DNA of 64,000 nt, from positions 376,673,582-376,737,581 of the forward strand of contig CM057337.1 of the NCBI GenBank assembly GCA_030015575.1, read 5' to 3'. Below are positions 34,384 through 45,300 of this stretch, piece after piece. Within the stretch, counting starts at the first letter, position 1. The number at the start of each line of letters is the position of its first letter. The DNA is from Agapanthus africanus (lineage: Eukaryota; Streptophyta; Magnoliopsida; Asparagales; Amaryllidaceae). The position numbers and the translations under genes are program-made. The notes under the pieces were generated by a model that was not told the origin of the DNA, made no database searches, and was given only the letters and a program-made list of their open reading frames with translations.

Positions 34384-36633
34384 TGTTGGAGATAGTGCCC
34401 TCAGAGTCAATTATTAGGTCACAGGTACATGATTGTAATGATTGAGGGAGGACCTATCCCGGTAGGACAGTCTTACTCGAGATGATAGTATGCTATCTGG
34501 TTTACCTTTATCATCGTTTACGGTTTTAGGTGACCTGACACGTCGCTATTACACGTTGATAGAGCCCCTAGGATTCTTGCTTGACCACCAGCAGTATGAG
34601 GGCGATCATATAAGTGGGAGATGGGGGTCTACAAGCATATCCTTAAAAGGTCCCTAGTCGTAGGAGTTTCGAGACCGGGCATCGATACTCCATTAGTAGA
34701 CTAGTGTATACAGTCGAGACCCCGACGAGGGGCGGTGGCCGGTCTCACAAGCCACTGGTGTCAGTTGGATCACCTAAGATGTATACAGGTGCTCATTGGG
34801 TTATGAGTACACCGGACAGGACTCGCCGGGAACATGCTAGTTGTTCATATACCAGACGTCAGATGGCAGTTCCCTGGTGACATGTGTGCAGGTTAGTTCA
34901 TCGACCTGGGGATCGTCATTTGTCTCGTGTGAGTTCCCACTGTACTTTGATTACTACCCTACCACGGCTCAAAGGAGTCGTGCAAACAGGTTTTAGTTGG
35001 GTACAGTCCCGAGCCACATGGAGGCAGTGAGCGTATCTTCAGGGGTTCGTCTCTCCCGGTATTGGGGGTGAGGTCGTGCTGTGTCTAGGAGAGCCATTAC
35101 ACAAAGTCCTTAGCCAAGGCAAGGAGATTTACTGGTAGGTATTCCAGTAGTATCTCAGGGTGTTCTGGGCTACACTCCGACACGACTTGTACCGCTTTTG
35201 GGGGTCTGACTTTTACCAACCCCCTAGGCCCGCCATGCGATGCTCATAGACGAACGGACCGGACTGCACGGATATTGTCACTGACAGGCTCAGTAGGGTG
35301 TCAGGATGAGTTCGCTCATCGACGTCCCTTTTGGTCAATAGCTGGTGGCCCGTCACGTATTGGCTTATACCTCTGACGTGCTAGTGGTTAAATCCACAGC
35401 CATAGTATTGACGAGTCTTTAGAGTCCACCACACTTTCAGTTACTCAAGCTTTCGGGCGAAACGCTGTAGAGGCCGTATGGAGATATGGCAGGGTCCGAT
35501 CAGATACGTGCGGTATTGCACGGATCAGGATCGGACGTTTTGTACTAGCGGCCGTATGGATATATGGCAGGGTTCGATCAGATACGTGCGGTATTGCACG
35601 GATCAGGATCGAACGGATATTACTAGCCGGCTTTGGTTTAAGCCGGTCCTAGTTTAGTACAGTGTAGATTTTGTCTCATTGCATTTGTATCCGGACGGAA
35701 TACAGATGCGGGTGTGTATGCACAGTATGGGGTTTTCCTGTAATTTATTACGGGACCAGTTTTCTGGAGTTGCCAGTTTGCTTTCCGTTCCGGCCGGTTT
35801 TCCTTTGTTCTTTCCCGGCCGGACTTTTCCGATGGAGGGGGTAATTTGCAGTTTTGCAAATTACAATTGTGGAGGGGGTATCTTGCATATTGGTGGCATC
35901 ATGATGGCTTTTCATGATGAGATCCTTTTTCTTTCTTTTCTTTGCTTTATGAGATTAGATGAGATTAGAAATGAAGTGAGGTTTGATGTTAGTTTTGTGA
36001 TGATTATGTTTGGATGTGGTCACCCTCCTCCTTTTTACTACGATCACCTCCCTTCATGCTTCTTATCCTTGCTCCACCATTTTCTAAGTATGATAGTTTT
36101 TCATTTTAGAAAAGAGAGAAGAAAAAGAGAGAAGAAGGAGAGAGCTTCATCTTCATCTTTGAGAGTATATCATTCTTCATCTCATTCCATTGCTAGAAAA
36201 TTGAAAGCACCAATTTTCTATACACCATTCCTCCATCTATGGCAACCAACCCCAAAAGTGAGACATGCACCCTACACTACACTTCCTACAGCATATCTTG
36301 AGCATGTCGAGTTGCCGGCTTCATGCGCGAGTTGCCTCGGTATTGAGGTGGGAGCCCGTAAAAGTACCCGGCTTCGTGGTGCCCTTTCCGACGAGGAGGA
36401 GACGAACGGAGATCCCGCGAGGAGATCGGAGTGGAGATGAAGACCGGAGGACTCGGATCGTATGGTATATTTCTCTACCCCCTCTCTAGATAGCTTAGAC
36501 TAGTTTAATGGCACGATCCGGGGTTTAGTGCGCGGTAGTGCCGGTTTTTGCTAAGTCCGCAAAAATTTAAGTTTACCACCGTTTCCGCGTTTGGCCGTCG
36601 GATTGACGGCCGGGGCGCCGCCGTGCACTTACA
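34384..36633 (+). repeat. A2 5' LTR
   Basis: 2250 bp, TGTTGGAGATAG to CTTACA. It has a private 78 bp tandem duplication (35472-35627). A 253-codon open frame (35679-36440) is present in both LTRs with one residue difference, but near-identity of the LTRs explains this and the frame is not conserved in older LTRs. Confidence 0.93.
35472..35627 (+). repeat. 78 bp tandem duplication in A2 5' LTR
   Basis: Two units starting ggccgtatgg at 35472 and 35550, each with CGTGC-GGTATT-GCACG. It repeats at 43447-43602. Other TGTTGG-type LTRs have one unit. Confidence 0.85.
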
Positions 36634-36634
36634 G

Positions 36635-36647
36635 TGGTATCAGAGCC
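36635..36647 (+). other. A2 primer-binding site (tRNA-iMet)
   Basis: TGGTATCAGAGCC, one base after the LTR end. Confidence 0.93.
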
Positions 36648-37083
36648 TCGCCATTAACTTAGTCTAGCTTTGTGTAATGTGTTTGCATTTCCGATCGATC
36701 AAAAAGTTCCAAAACTGCATTTTAGTTCGCATCAGTTTCTGTTGAAAATTTTTGGTCTCGAAAAATTTTTCAGGTTGTAAAATATTGATGTACTGGAAAA
36801 TCTAAGAGTTCTGTAAAAATTTGACGAAGTAACTCCACAGTTGGAGCGCGGAACCGCCGCGAAACACCCCTTTCCGCCGCCCTTCCGCCGCGCAATATTC
36901 ACATCACTTCACCAAATTTTTTCAGAGGCCTTATGGGCTTAAATTATGGGTTTTGGAATATTAAAGTTGGGCCAATTATTTCTGTGAGTGCTACAGTTTT
37001 TTGTTTGGGGGCCCACTTGTTAAGTTTGATCAATCGGAAAATTTTAAACACATTTTTCACAGTATTTACATTATATCTGCGAC

Positions 37084-37161
37084 CGTGAATGTCACTCGAT
37101 CGGTAAATCCGGTCTAACTGCTATAGCCCGGTTAGACGGATTTGCGAACGTGACTTTCACG
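37084..37161 (+). other. 78 nt stem-loop with GCTATAGC loop, A2
   Basis: Outer arms 37084-37094 and 37151-37161 pair at 10 of 11 positions. The inner stem AAATCC-G-GTCTAAC with GTTAGACGGATTT is 13 bp with one bulged G. The loop carries GCTATAGC at 37120-37127. It begins 449 nt after the primer-binding site. Confidence 0.75.
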
Positions 37162-37380
37162 TTGATGTTCTATGTATTTGCTGTGTTGTTGCGGATCGGT
37201 CGTGGGGATAACCTGGATGCAATGCTAGTACAGTTGTGGTTGTATTATGTACATTTGATATTGCGGGGCGAGCGTCCGACATGTGGACTGCCGTCACTGC
37301 CTGTTTGTATTATTCTTTTGGGGCACGACCTGGTTGCGGTCGATGTACCCGGTGTATGTATATTTTACTTTCTGTACTAG

Positions 37381-37637
37381 GGTTACCCTGTGGAGGGGTG
37401 CACGGATAGCCGGATTCTAGAGGGCAACGGGCCCGCATCTCAGGGCATTGAGACGGAGGGGCTTCAGTCTGGAATTGGCAGGCTATTCGCCGCACTCGTA
37501 GGGGGTACAGGTTGACCCCGGAGGGGTGCCCAAGTTGCCGGATTCCGTGAAGTGCTGGGTGGTCCATTCACGGCGCTGAAGGGGGCTGCCTCGCTTCAGG
37601 TTTTGGCGGGTAACTTGCCGCGCCCATAGGGGTCTAG
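37381..37637 (+). repeat. Two tandem paralogous leader domains, A2
   Basis: Unit 1 pairs ATAGCC with GGCTAT. Unit 2 pairs AAGTTGCC with GGTAACTT (one G-T wobble). Both close with a c(g/a)taggggt-like block. Confidence 0.62.
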
Positions 37638-37860
37638 GTTTTCATTGCACAGGCTATCCACACGACCAGGGGAACGTCGGGTTTCAGTAGTGGCTCTGTG
37701 AAACCCGGGGATCCCAGATATCTGTATTGTTCTGTGATGCTGTACATTTCTGTGATGTTGCATTTCTATTCACGCCTTGAGCGAAATATAATATATTGGT
37801 ATATATATTAGTAGATGTTGTATATGTTTTTCATCCGCGCTAGTCCAGTCCCCGCTCTGT

Positions 37861-37880
37861 CGTTAGTAAGCGAACCTAAC
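37861..37880 (+). other. GTTAG/CTAAC hairpin, A2
   Basis: 5 bp arms around 9 nt, in the same conserved block as E1 6845-6865. Confidence 0.55.
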
Positions 37881-38126
37881 AAGTGATGACGGGACCCAGT
37901 GGCGAATGCGGATGGCATATACGTACGTCAGTATATTTTCGTTCTTTGTGGTGTGATTAATTGATGGGACTGCATTGATTCGGATCAATGCAAGATAAAC
38001 AAACCTAATCTGATGTTGTTGGAACACCTTTTCAAAAAGCTGTTATTGCAAGGACGTTCACTTTTGTTTTGCATTGTGGTATTCATTTGGAATATCCTGC
38101 TCCTCAGTCGACGAGGCAAGGGCCGA

Positions 38127-38285
38127 GATCCCTTCACCGGGAGTGACCCCTTGGACAGAAGTTTGCGTCAGGGCATTAACTTCACTATAGTCGATTACTT
38201 TTGCTTTGCACCGTGGTATTCAGTTGGAATATCCTGCACCCCATTCTACGGGGAAAGAGCCGAGATCCCTTCACCGGGAGTGACC
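38127..38285 (+). repeat. Duplicated CCCTTCACCGGG motif, A2
   Basis: Identical 22 bp copies at 38127-38148 and 38264-38285, again 137 bp apart as in E1. Confidence 0.75.
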
Positions 38286-38437
38286 TCTTTAGTAAAGGTT
38301 CTCGTCACTATATTTTCTAAAAAGCTATCCGTTCCTTCAACGATATCAAGTTCACTACGTTAAAGGTTTTCGCCAGAAACCATTCGTAGCCCTCCGTCGT
38401 TTCAGACGGGTAGCACGTAGTATTCATGCTATGTTTG

Positions 38438-38630
38438 TTGACCTTCGTCAAGGCATAGTGTATGGTAGCTGCTTGTTACCTTTCTGCTGCATAGATAGAT
38501 GCGTTGGTTTGGGAGAGTCGTATAGCCTTGTTGACCTTCGTCAAGGGCTTGTACGGGTGGATTCAGATTAACCCTGGATAATGACGGGTAGAACTTGACA
38601 TGTGACTTATGATTTGTTGACCTTCGTCAA
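38438..38630 (+). repeat. Three-copy small hairpin array, A2
   Basis: TTGAC-CTTC-GTCAA at 38438-38451, 38531-38544 and 38617-38630 (spacing 93 and 86). Outer arms CTATG/CATAG (38429-38433, 38454-38458) and CTTATGA/TCATAAG (38606-38612, 38633-38639) extend the first and third. Confidence 0.78.
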
Positions 38631-38914
38631 GGTCATAAGAGCATGGGGCAGAAATCACATCGGGAGTTTCAAAAGTACTGAAACTTGCCAGATATGCGCA
38701 TACCTTCTGGAGTGTGATACCGTGAGCGGATTCCGTCACGTTGTCATGCGATGAGAGTTGGATCCCGATTCCCACTGATGAGTTAGTATACTCCTCGGGT
38801 GACCCCGACTAATTCTTCTTTCAGGTTTGGAGGAGAATTTGAGGTACAGTGGGAGGATTCCTGATTAGAAAAAGTGATAACCATTCTGATCTAGGTTAGA
38901 GTGCACGCTGAGTG

Positions 38915-38944
38915 TTTCTTTTCTCTCTCTCTCTGGCAGCGACC
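38915..38944 (+). promoter_or_regulatory. Candidate 3' splice site, A2
   Basis: Long pyrimidine run, then TGGCAG and CGACCATTG; the expected ATG is ATT. Confidence 0.45.
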
Positions 38945-39029
38945 ATTGACCCGACCCTAGATTTTGACTCAGTGACCAACTTGACCGAACCTTCTTAACA
39001 CTGGCTTTTGGATTGTCAGAGTTGCAGAC

Positions 39030-39780
39030 CTCATTGCCACTCATACTTTTACCCTTTTCTCCAGGACACCCCGTATTACTGCGAACGTCCACTTCCATTG
39101 GACAAAACCATCGTATGGTTAAATACGAACTCGAAGGAATTCGAGGATGGTTTCCGGTTCTGGAGAAAACGGATAGGATTATTCAGTTGTCTTTTCTTTT
39201 CACCCTCTCTCAGGTTGCGAGTACTCCTTGGTTTAGGAGTAGTACACCTATTACGCAAATTGGATAGTCCTCTTCCAAACCATAGGCTGGTGCCGACCGG
39301 TAGGGAATGAAGAAAACCAGTTAGCCTAAACGGTGTACAGAAGGTATTAAGTTCAGACAAAGCAAGGGATTAGTAAGAGGGCAAAGTAAATTGCGACTGC
39401 TATTCACGACCAAACCAAGTATTTCTTCGCCAATCCTAAATCACCTTTGTATTTCTCCAGGACACTCCGTATCACTACGAAGATCCCATTTTATTGGATA
39501 ATCCATCGTATGGTTATATACGAACTCGAAAGGAACTTGTTCCAGTTCGGGGATGGATCCTGGTTCAGGAGAAATAGGAATAAAGTACATTCAGGTGTCT
39601 TTTATCTTCACCCTCTCTCATTGCGAGTGTTCCTAGGATTGGGACAGTACACCCATTATGCTTATTGGATAGTCTTCTTCCAAACCATAGGCTGGTGCCG
39701 AACGGTAGGGAAGGAAGAAAACCAATTGGCCTAAAGGGGTGTACAGAAGGTAAAGACTAAAGACATATGAAGGGATATGG
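39030..39780 (+). repeat. Tandem duplication of about 390 bp, A2
   Basis: Units begin near caggacaccccgtatta (39063) and caggacactccgtatca (39458). Same duplication as E1 8020-8800. No gene recognised. Confidence 0.7.
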
Positions 39781-40639
39781 AGAGGTGGCAAAGAATTATA
39801 CGGTTATAGTTGTGAATCTGGATAATGGTAGAGGCATTACTAGGAATACCAGGATACCCCATCAAAACATTTCAATGTTTCAAGTTCACTGTGTACAGTT
39901 AATAGAAAACTGATTTCCCGATTAGACACTTGCTCCAGGGTATGTATTTACCAGATATGATTCTCACATCTGTATGGTTTTACAGATGATGAGTGGGAGT
40001 AAGTTATTGGGAATTGGGTGATCATCCTCATTATATCGGGATTCGTTGTAATTGGTGATATTTGAGGATGCCACCTGGGTTGTTTGCCGGTCGGCAAATA
40101 TTTGGTTTTGAATATCCGCTGTTGTGCACCAATTTCAAATTGATATATCTGTACGTCTATTTTCATAGAGTGAGATATACCTTTTGATATTATGTCGATG
40201 ACATTTACCTATATCAGTGGATGGTTAGGTAAGGAGCATTAAACAGCGGTGTAATTCTTCTTAACCATAAGTACAGTTTTCAATCTACGACACACAGTGA
40301 ATGAGTTGTTAGACTCAGCGGACTTATACAGAGTATTGTATATTGTCCAGTGTCCATTAGGACAGAGAGCTTGGTCCTCGTACTATATTCTGTTTACTTT
40401 TAACTTCTCTAGCCCTTAGACATGTGTTTCGTAGAAACACAGGGTCTAAGTTTTGAGGAGTTATAGGTATTAGAATAGAGTAGAGAACCAGGTATAGCAA
40501 GTATCGGGATTCTTCAAAGTGATCGAAGATGTAGATACTTGTGTATGGTATTCAGTTGATAGTAATAATTAAGAGAAATTGCTTCTCTTTCAGGTTACTC
40601 ATAATTGGAAGCATTCCTAAGTTGAGTAACGCTGATCGG
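39781..40639 (+). other. A2 internal sequence without recognisable gene
   Basis: Co-linear with E1 8801-9649; no motif or long frame seen. Confidence 0.6.
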
Positions 40640-42345
40640 CCTCTTTCCATTTAGTTGACATGCGCTGGGGACAGCTGCATGATTTGAATCTGGTTAAATT
40701 AAATCAGTGCCTTTGTTTCTATATTGGATATAGTACAGTTCATATCTTAACATTGTTAAGGTACGGGGAGTTGTCTGGCTTATGATTAAAACCAGACTCT
40801 GGATAACTCAAGGCACGTTTCTGTAATGGCTGTTTGTGGGTTGACCCAGGCTATGACGCGGGTTGATTTTCTACCATCTGGATGAACAATAGCAATATTG
40901 TTCTAGACTCGCCACAGTTTTATTAAAAATGGATTTTTCAGAAAACAGTAGTGGGAGTATGGTAGAACTGGAAGTGATTCCAGAACCACAAACGATTACT
41001 GAAGATTTGATAAGGAACCTAAAGATTCAATCTGGATTGACATTCCATTGGCCACTCCGCAGATAAGGTGGGTAACTTCAGGCACCAAAGAGGTACTCCG
41101 GTAGCCTCAAGGACGGTGAAAGGGAAGTTCTTGTTTACCCACACTTGCCATTGTTGTTGTTCTAGGCTGCGAGACCCAGCAGGAGGATGAGTATAGCGTC
41201 GTTCTAAACTTGCTTTAGAAGTGCACGTCTATATGACTCTGCCAGAGGGTTGTCGTAGTCAGTGGGAGCAGCGGAAGCATTGGTGGACAGGTAGCTTATG
41301 TCTATTTATAGACTAGAGCAGATATAGCGGAGATAGATCATCTATTTCTGACGTGACAGTCATAGGTTTGACTTCATCAGAATAGGGGATGGATCTGTTG
41401 AGAATGTAGTAGGGTGTGATATCCTGGTATTTGGATGATATACACAGAGTAGGAAAAGAAACTCCTACACTACGATCGGTTATACTTTGGTCGTCACACA
41501 GTGGTTTCTCCACACAGGACTTGGACATTATATCTGACATACTGGTTACTGGATCTATGGTTTTAGATCTAGATTTGGGTGGTTTCCCAATCAGGGTACT
41601 TGACAGCATTCTAAGAGTATTTAGGATGGACGACTCCTGGCACGGTAGTGTACCTGCAGGTAATGGAGTCACCCTCTCCAAAGGTGTCTTACAGACTAAA
41701 GGGGAGAGGGACGTGCATGATTGGCAGATCACTTGCTCAGGCAATTGAGTCAATCGTGAGATATCAAGTACCACACCAGATGTTGTTCTTGCACTAGATG
41801 CAATAAGTTGACATTAATCCAATCCTGGAGAAACGGTCGGAAGCAGTTTTAGAACATAAGTGGATGTTCTAGGGATATGATAACGACAGCCTCATTCAGG
41901 AGACAGTTATCATTCCAGGCTTCCAAGGTGACATGGACGACAAGGAGGTTGTCAGAGTTATAGTTTTCCTTCTGATGAGGGGCAGTATTTTGGACAGGTG
42001 GTCCAAGGCAATACTGAGGGAGGCATGGCGCGCAGGATACTGATTAAGTTCAGTTGACGATACAGTCTAAGAAGTTTGGATTTGGAGTTCATTTATGAGC
42101 TATATCCCATCAGACATCCAGACATTCTAAGACAGGTATTGCTCATTTCGGGAGATGGCTTTCTCCGCGAACTTGAGATATAGAGAGACATAGAAAGAAA
42201 CAACTAAGCGGATCCACTCACTGAGGCTATTCCTCGAACGCAATAGTTCCGCAAACGAGCTTTGTGAGACTGACTAGTAGAGGAGTTGGATGTTCGGTAT
42301 CACACGGGCTGTGAGTATGCGACATCGCAATAATTAGCCTTGAGT
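40640..42345 (+). pseudogene. Eroded copia pol relic, A2
   Basis: Same relic as E1 and F. A 110-codon frame at 41416-41748 covers the RT active site (WYLDDIHRVGKETPTLRSV, compare LYVDDILLIGNDIPMLQSV). The linker (gaactggaagtgattcc near 40970), RNase H start (near 41930) and RNase H end (cggatccactcactgaggc near 42210) are recognisable. The rest of RT, integrase and protease are lost or unrecognisable. Confidence 0.77.
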
Positions 42346-42347
42346 GC

Positions 42348-42358
42348 AAGTGGGAGAT
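42348..42358 (+). other. A2 polypurine tract
   Basis: aagtgggagat directly before the 3' LTR. Confidence 0.9.
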
Positions 42359-44608
42359 TGTTGGAGATAGTGCCCTCAGAGTCAATTATTAGGTCACAGG
42401 TACGTGATTGTAATGATTGAGGGAGGACCTATCCCGGTAGGACAGTCTTACTCGAGATGATAGTATGCTATCTGGTTTACCTTTATCATCATGTACGGTT
42501 TTAGGTGACCTGACACGTCGCTATTACACGTTGATAGAGCCCCTAGGATTCTTGCTTGACCACCAGCAGTATGAGGGCGATCATATAAGTGGGAGCTGGG
42601 GGTCTACAAGCATATCCTTAAAAGGTCCCTAGTCGTAGGAGTTTCGAGACCGGGCATCGATACTCCATTAGTAGACTAGTGTATACAGTCGAGACCCCGA
42701 CGAGGGGCGGTGGCCGGTCTCACAAGCCACTGGTGTCAGTTGGATCACCTAAGATGTATACATGTGCTCATTGGGTTATGAGTACACCGGACAGGACTCG
42801 CCGGGAACATGCTAGTTGGTCATATACCAGACGTCAGATGGCAGTTCCCTGGTGACATGTGTGCAGGTTAGTTCATCGACCTGGGGATCGTCATTTGTCT
42901 CGTGTGAGTTCCCACTGTACTTTGATTACTACCCTACCACGGCTCAAAGGAGTCGTGCAAACAGGTTTTAGTTGGGTACAGTCCCGAGCCACATGGAGGC
43001 AGTGAGCGTATCTTCAGGGGTTCGTCTCTCCCGGTATTGGGGGTGAGGTCGTGCTGTGTCTAGGAGAGCCATTACACAAAGTCCTTGGCCAAGGCAAGGA
43101 GATTTACTGGTAGGTATTCCAGTAGTATCTCAGGGTGTTCTGGGCTACACTCCGACACGACTTGTACCGCTTTTGGGGGTCTGACTTTTACCAACCCCCT
43201 AGGCCCGCCATGCGATGCTCATAGACGAACGGACCGGACTGCACGGATATTGTCACTGACAGGCTCAGTAGGGTGTCAGGATGAGTTCGCTCATCGACGT
43301 CCCTTTTGGTCAATAGCTGGTGGCCCGTCACGTATTGGCTTATACCTCTGACGTGCTAGTGGTTAAATCCACAGCCATAGTATTGACGAGTCTTTAGAGT
43401 CCACCACACTTTCAGTTACTCAAGCTTTCGGGCGAAACGCTGTAGAGGCCGTATGGAGATATGGCAGGGTCCGATCAGATACGTGCGGTATTGCACGGAT
43501 CAGGATCGGACGTTTTGTACTAGCGGCCGTATGGATATATGGCAGGGTTCGATCAGATACGTGCGGTATTGCACGGATCAGGATCGAACGGATATTACTA
43601 GCCGGCTTTGGTTTAAGCCGGTCCTAGTTTAGTACAGTGTAGATTTTGTCTCATTGCATTTGTATCCGGACGGAATACAGATGCGGGTGTGTATGCACAG
43701 TATGGGGTTTTCCTGTAATTTATTACGGGACCAGTTTTCTGGAGTTGCCAGTTTGCTTTCCGTTCCGGCCGGTTTTCCTTTGTTCTTTCCCGGCCGGACT
43801 TTTCCGATGGAGGGGGTAATTTGCAGTTTTGCAAATTACAATTGTGGAGGGGGTATCTTGCATATTGGTGGCATCATGATGGCTTTTCATGATGAGATCC
43901 TTTTTCTTTCTTTTCTTTGCTTTATGAGATTAGATGAGATTAGAAATGAAGTGAGGTTTGATGTTAGTTTTGTGATGATTATGTTTGGATGTGGTCACCC
44001 TCCTCCTTTTTACTACGATCACCTCCCTTCATGCTTCTTATCCTTGCTCCACCATTTTCTAAGTATGATAGTTTTTCATTTTAGAAAAGAGAGAAGAAAA
44101 AGAGAGAAGAAGGAGAGAGCTTCATCTTCATCTTTGAGAGTATATCATTCTTCATCTTATTCCATTGCTAGAAAATTGAAAGCACCAATTTTCTATACAC
44201 CATTCCTCCATCTATGGCAACCAACCCCAAAAGTGAGACATGCACCCTACACTACACTTCCTACAGCATATCTTGAGCATGTCGAGTTGCCGGCTTCATG
44301 CGCGAGTTGCCTCGGTATTGAGGTGGGAGCCCGTAAAAGTACCCGGCTTCGTGGTGCCCTTTCCGACGAGGAGGAGACGAACGGAGATCCCGCGAGGAGA
44401 TCGGAGTGGAGATGAAGACCGGAGGACTCGGATCGTATGGTATATTTCTCTACCCCCTCTCTAGATAGCTTAGACTAGTTTAATGGCACGATCCGGGGTT
44501 TAGTGCGCGGTAGTGCCGGTTTTTGCTAAGTCCGCAAAAATTTAAGTTTACCACCGTTTCCGCGTTTGGCCGTCGGATTGACGGCCGGGGCGCCGCCGTG
44601 CACTTACA
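42359..44608 (+). repeat. A2 3' LTR
   Basis: 2250 bp, equal in length to the 5' LTR, including the 78 bp duplication (43447-43602). Followed by target-site copy cttag. Confidence 0.93.
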
Positions 44609-45300
44609 CTTAGATGATGGTACGATAGAATTGACTGAGTGTTGTCTGGACACACAAGAAAAATCTCCGACTGATTTTTGCTTTCCAATTTTAGAGGAGG
44701 GACCTTGTGAATTTGTCACGTATGGTTGGGATAAATTGTCAGAAACGATCAATGATCATGAACCTAAAATTTTTGTATCACCTGTTGATATTGTTTCGGA
44801 AGAACCGTTAGTGTGGTAACCTACTTTTTTAAATGATATGAACCTACCTATTTGTGAATGCAATGAGGAGAAAATTGTATTGGGAGAGTTTGTAAATAAA
44901 TAGAATAGGATTGTGGAAAATCATAGGGAGGAAGACAGTTTTGAAAAACATTCGTTCATGTCGAGTTTTGAGGAGGTTTTTGCTGATGAACTTGATATTC
45001 TTGGTGAGTTTGAGTCGGGAACAATTTGGGCATATCCGAGAAACCTTTCTTTTGCTGAACTTTTTGCGGATGAACTTTAGATTTTGAACGAACCTGACTT
45101 TGATACTCAACACGTGCTTATTGAACATTCAATTCCTTCAGAAAACAATTCTTTGACCGCCTCAAAACTTTGTCTTCACCTTCAACGTCTTCTCATCCCC
45201 ACTTTTACACACCCATGCCCTTCACTAACATCTAACCATTTTTTGTATATTCTCTTTTTTTTTATTATACCTATTCTTTTGCCAGCCATGGCTCTATATC
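44609..45300 (+). pseudogene. G gag-like frame, 3' part
   Basis: The frame that A2 interrupted resumes after the cttag duplicate (DDGTIELTECCLDTQE) and runs to a stop near 44816. A frame change then allows further reading (NDMNLPICECNEEK, then EEVFADELDIL and AELFADEL as two similar phrases) with more stops near 44900 and 45077. I recognise no domain. It may be the C-terminal part of a non-autonomous element protein. Confidence 0.55.

Larger units (their letters stand above)
36648..38914 (+). other. A2 structured non-coding leader
   Basis: About 2.27 kb without a gene, co-linear with E1 and F leaders. A degraded GC-rich hairpin lies at 36848-36892. Confidence 0.75.
34384..44608 (+). mobile_element. 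Young non-autonomous copia element A2 inserted in G
   Basis: A complete 10225 bp element with LTRs of 2250 bp each and a perfect target duplication cttag (34379-34383 and 44609-44613). LTRs differ at about 8 positions by eye (about 0.4 percent), the youngest insertion here. Internal pol is nevertheless thoroughly eroded and matches E1 and F, so movement must have used proteins supplied by another element. Confidence 0.93.

Noticed and set aside
36119..36145. Purine-rich agagaagaaaaagagagaagaagg run as a polypurine tract
   Set aside because: It lies inside the LTR, not at an LTR edge. The true tract of A2 is at 42348-42358.
35679..36440. 253-codon open frame in A2's 5' LTR, repeated at 43654-44415 with one residue difference
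   Set aside because: It lies wholly in an LTR. The near-identity of the two copies follows from recent insertion, older LTRs do not keep it, and the translation looks like low-complexity translated non-coding DNA.
38438..38630. CRISPR-like array
   Set aside because: Three short repeats at regular spacing might suggest one, but the repeats are 14 bp stems inside retroelement leaders and recur at the same place in four elements of a plant-type genome.
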